Below are positions 5,230-7,180 of a DNA stretch of 7,180 bases, piece by piece (position 1 is the first letter of the stretch; the number at the start of each line of letters is the position of its first letter). Below the pieces are notes generated by a model, which was given only the letters and a program-made list of their open reading frames with translations, was not told where the DNA came from and did not search any database. Location of the stretch: NCBI GenBank assembly GCA_030431165.1, contig JAUIJQ010000156.1, positions 1-7,180 of the forward strand. The letters run 5' to 3'. Source of the DNA: Rhodothermia bacterium (GTDB lineage Bacteria > Bacteroidota > Rhodothermia > Rhodothermales > JABDKH01). The translations under genes and the position numbers were made by a program.

Positions 5230-7180
5230 ATGCTGCGCAACTACTTTCGCATTACCATCCGCAACTTCCTGCGCCAGCCCGGCTACTCGTTTATCAATGT
5301 CGCCGGACTCGCAACCGGCATGGCGGCGTTTGTCCTCATCGGGTTGTTCGTCCAGAACGAGCTTAGCTTTGACCGCCATAACCCAAACCGGGACGATGTC
5401 TACAGGGTCGTACTCGACGCCGAGGTACAGGGCCAGTCAATACTTACGGTCAGCTCGCCGGCAGTCATGGCCGGGGCGCTTATTGAATCGTTTCCGGAGG
5501 TTGTCGACGCCACGCGCATCAACTCGTATACGTCGGATCTTCTGTTCACCGTGGGCGACCGGCCGTTCTACGAGTCGCAGTACTTCGCGGCGGATTCCAG
5601 TGTGTTCTCGATCTTCGATATCGAGCTACTCGAAGGTGATCCGGCAACCGCGCTGAACCGTCCGAACACGCTTGTGTTGTCAGAGTCGGTTGCGCGCAAG
5701 TACTTCGGCGACGAGCCGGCGATCGGCAAAAGCGTGCGCCTTGACAACCGCACCGACTACGAGGTCACCGGCGTCATGGTTGATCCCACACAGGCCTCGC
5801 ACTTCCGGCCTCGTCTGATCGGATCGTTTTTGTCGTTGTCGAGCTGGAACAGTCCGGTATGGCTGAACAACTCGTACGCCACGTACATCCAGTTGCGCCC
5901 AGGCTCAGATCCGGACGTCCTTCAGTCGAAGTTTCCGGATTTTGTACGCACCAACGTCGGCCCTCAACTCCAGCAGTTTATGGGGCAGGATTTCGACGTT
6001 GCGGTCGCTGCCGGCTTTCGCTACGACTGGTTGCTTGAGCAACTCGGCGACATCTATCTGCACTCACGCGCGGAAGATCAGATCGGCCCGACGGGGGACA
6101 TCCGGTATTTGTACATACTCGGAATCATTGCGGCTTTTGTGCTGCTGATTGCCTGTATCAACTTCATGAACCTGTCGACGGCGCGGGCAACGGGGCGTGC
6201 GCGCGAAGTCGGTGTTCGGAAGGTCATGGGATCAAACCGGGGGCAGCTGATCAGGCAGTTCCTGGGTGAGTCGACGATGATGTCGATTGTTGCGATGGTG
6301 CTCGCTTCTGTGCTGGTCCTGCTTGCGCTGCCCGTCTTTTCGAAGCTTGCCGGGGCGGATTTGCGGCTGCACTTGTGGCTGGTCGGGGCAATGCTTGCAA
6401 CAGCGATTGTGACGGGGCTGATCGCGGGTGTCTATCCGGCGTTTGTGCTGTCGTCGTTTAATCCGGCGACGGTGCTGAAAGGTTCATTTGCGCGAAGCCG
6501 GCGCGGGACGACGTTGCGGTCTGTGCTTGTGGTGTCACAGTTCACCATTACGATTGTGCTGCTGGTTGGTACAAGCGTGGTGTTCAAGCAGCTCCGCTTT
6601 ATCCAGAGTCAGGATCTCGGGTTTGAGCCGACGCAGGTTGTGGTTGTGCCGATCGAGACGCAGAACGGGGTCGAGACGTTTGACACGTTTCGGTCGGAGT
6701 TGCTGACACATGCGGCAATCGTCGATGCGGGTGCAAGCGGCATCCTGCCGGGCCCGGGCCGCATCCACAACAACACCGGGTTCCGCGGTGAGAATCAGAC
6801 CGAGAGTGACATCTTCATCGCCGGGCTCGGAGAAGTGTCGGATGACTACGTCGAAACGCTCGGGCTTGAAATCATTGCGGGGCGCGACTTTGATCCGGCG
6901 TACTCAGCGGATAGCGCTTCGTGGGTGATCAACGAGGCAGCCGCTCGGGAGCTTGGCTGGACCCCGGCTGAAGCCGTCGGCAAACGGGTCATGCGACTCG
7001 ATGAGGGCGCGGGTCGGCTTGGCACCGTGGTTGGTGTCACGGCAGATGCCCACTACAACTCACTTCATCAGGCCGTGCAGCCGATCATCTTCGGAAACTG
7101 GACCACGAACCAGCGCTACGGCGCCATCCGTGTGCGCGGCGACCAGATGAATGCCGCGCTGGCGCATATCGAAGCAAAGT
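5230..7180 (+). CDS. MacB/FtsX-family ABC transporter permease (3' end outside the window)
   Basis: The frame is open from the ATG at 5230 to the window edge (650 codons plus one base). The start MLRNYFRITIRNFLRQPGYS followed by TM1 (about 21-45, FINVAGLATGMAAFVLIGLF) is the usual opening of this family in Bacteroidota. A MacB-type periplasmic domain covers about 46-290, then TM2 (295-315), the cytoplasmic motif AREVGVRKVMGS (324-335), TM3 (about 352-372), TM4 (about 380-410), TM5 (about 430-450) and a second periplasmic domain from about 455 past Gly-Arg-Asp-Phe-Asp-Pro. By family comparison about 150 residues with the last three membrane segments lie beyond the edge. No ATPase gene is nearby. 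It is a paralogue of the left-hand permease but closer to the family consensus. Glycine, arginine and valine codons change in the middle third (6181-6720). Family certain, substrate unknown. Confidence 0.93.
   Translation, partial: MLRNYFRITIRNFLRQPGYSFINVAGLATGMAAFVLIGLFVQNELSFDRHNPNRDDVYRVVLDAEVQGQSILTVSSPAVMAGALIESFPEVVDATRINSYTSDLLFTVGDRPFYESQYFAADSSVFSIFDIELLEGDPATALNRPNTLVLSESVARKYFGDEPAIGKSVRLDNRTDYEVTGVMVDPTQASHFRPRLIGSFLSLSSWNSPVWLNNSYATYIQLRPGSDPDVLQSKFPDFVRTNVGPQLQQFMGQDFDVAVAAGFRYDWLLEQLGDIYLHSRAEDQIGPTGDIRYLYILGIIAAFVLLIACINFMNLSTARATGRAREVGVRKVMGSNRGQLIRQFLGESTMMSIVAMVLASVLVLLALPVFSKLAGADLRLHLWLVGAMLATAIVTGLIAGVYPAFVLSSFNPATVLKGSFARSRRGTTLRSVLVVSQFTITIVLLVGTSVVFKQLRFIQSQDLGFEPTQVVVVPIETQNGVETFDTFRSELLTHAAIVDAGASGILPGPGRIHNNTGFRGENQTESDIFIAGLGEVSDDYVETLGLEIIAGRDFDPAYSADSASWVINEAAARELGWTPAEAVGKRVMRLDEGAGRLGTVVGVTADAHYNSLHQAVQPIIFGNWTTNQRYGAIRVRGDQMNAALAHIEAK

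Noticed and set aside
5129..5656. Rightward 175-codon open frame across the divergent gap and the start of the right-hand permease
   Set aside because: It overlaps the well-supported permease in another frame, and its composition (Ser/Arg/Pro-rich, no family resemblance) is typical of an antiframe shadow.

Overview
The window looks like chromosomal DNA of a Gram-negative bacterium, moderately GC-rich by eye, most likely Bacteroidota of the Rhodothermia type. The evidence is two large FtsX/MacB-family permeases whose N-termini and duplicated MacB-type domains follow the pattern common there, a lipoprotein signal peptide, a periplasmic c-type cytochrome and weak Shine-Dalgarno sites. The taxon is an inference from protein style only. 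I see no tRNA, rRNA, CRISPR array, insertion sequence or attachment site.

Layout. Four genes run leftward in one compact block: a lipoprotein with a bacterial Ig-like domain and five Asp-box (BNR) motifs (3773-5086), an 806-residue FtsX-type ABC permease (1319-3739, 33 bases further on), a small monohaem cytochrome c (809-1225, after a 93-base gap) and a ScyD/ScyE-like secreted beta-propeller (starting at 812 and overlapping the cytochrome stop as ATGA). A second MacB/FtsX permease runs rightward from 5230 and leaves the window unfinished. The 143 bases between the lipoprotein and this permease are the only divergent promoter region.

The most unusual thing is the leftmost ORF. Its first ~183 codons encode a signal peptide and half of a ScyD-like propeller. 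At a Gly-Pro-Asp-Gly-Lys motif it changes without a frame break into the C-terminal part of an alphaproteobacterial-type prolyl-tRNA synthetase (class II motif 3 plus anticodon-binding domain), which runs off the window edge. Both parent families have this short motif at that place, so the switch looks like a join at short shared sequence. An assembly or library chimera is the leading explanation; real illegitimate recombination is the alternative. I therefore do not claim a new fusion enzyme.

How the genes may work together (inference): the permeases would sit in the inner membrane and work with an ATPase encoded elsewhere. The lipoprotein propeller and the secreted cytochrome/propeller pair act outside the cytoplasm. 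The tight cytochrome-propeller overlap suggests that those two are made together. I found no convincing new defence or mobile system; the remaining leads are a codon-use patch inside the right-hand permease and a small in-frame tandem repeat in the left-hand one.
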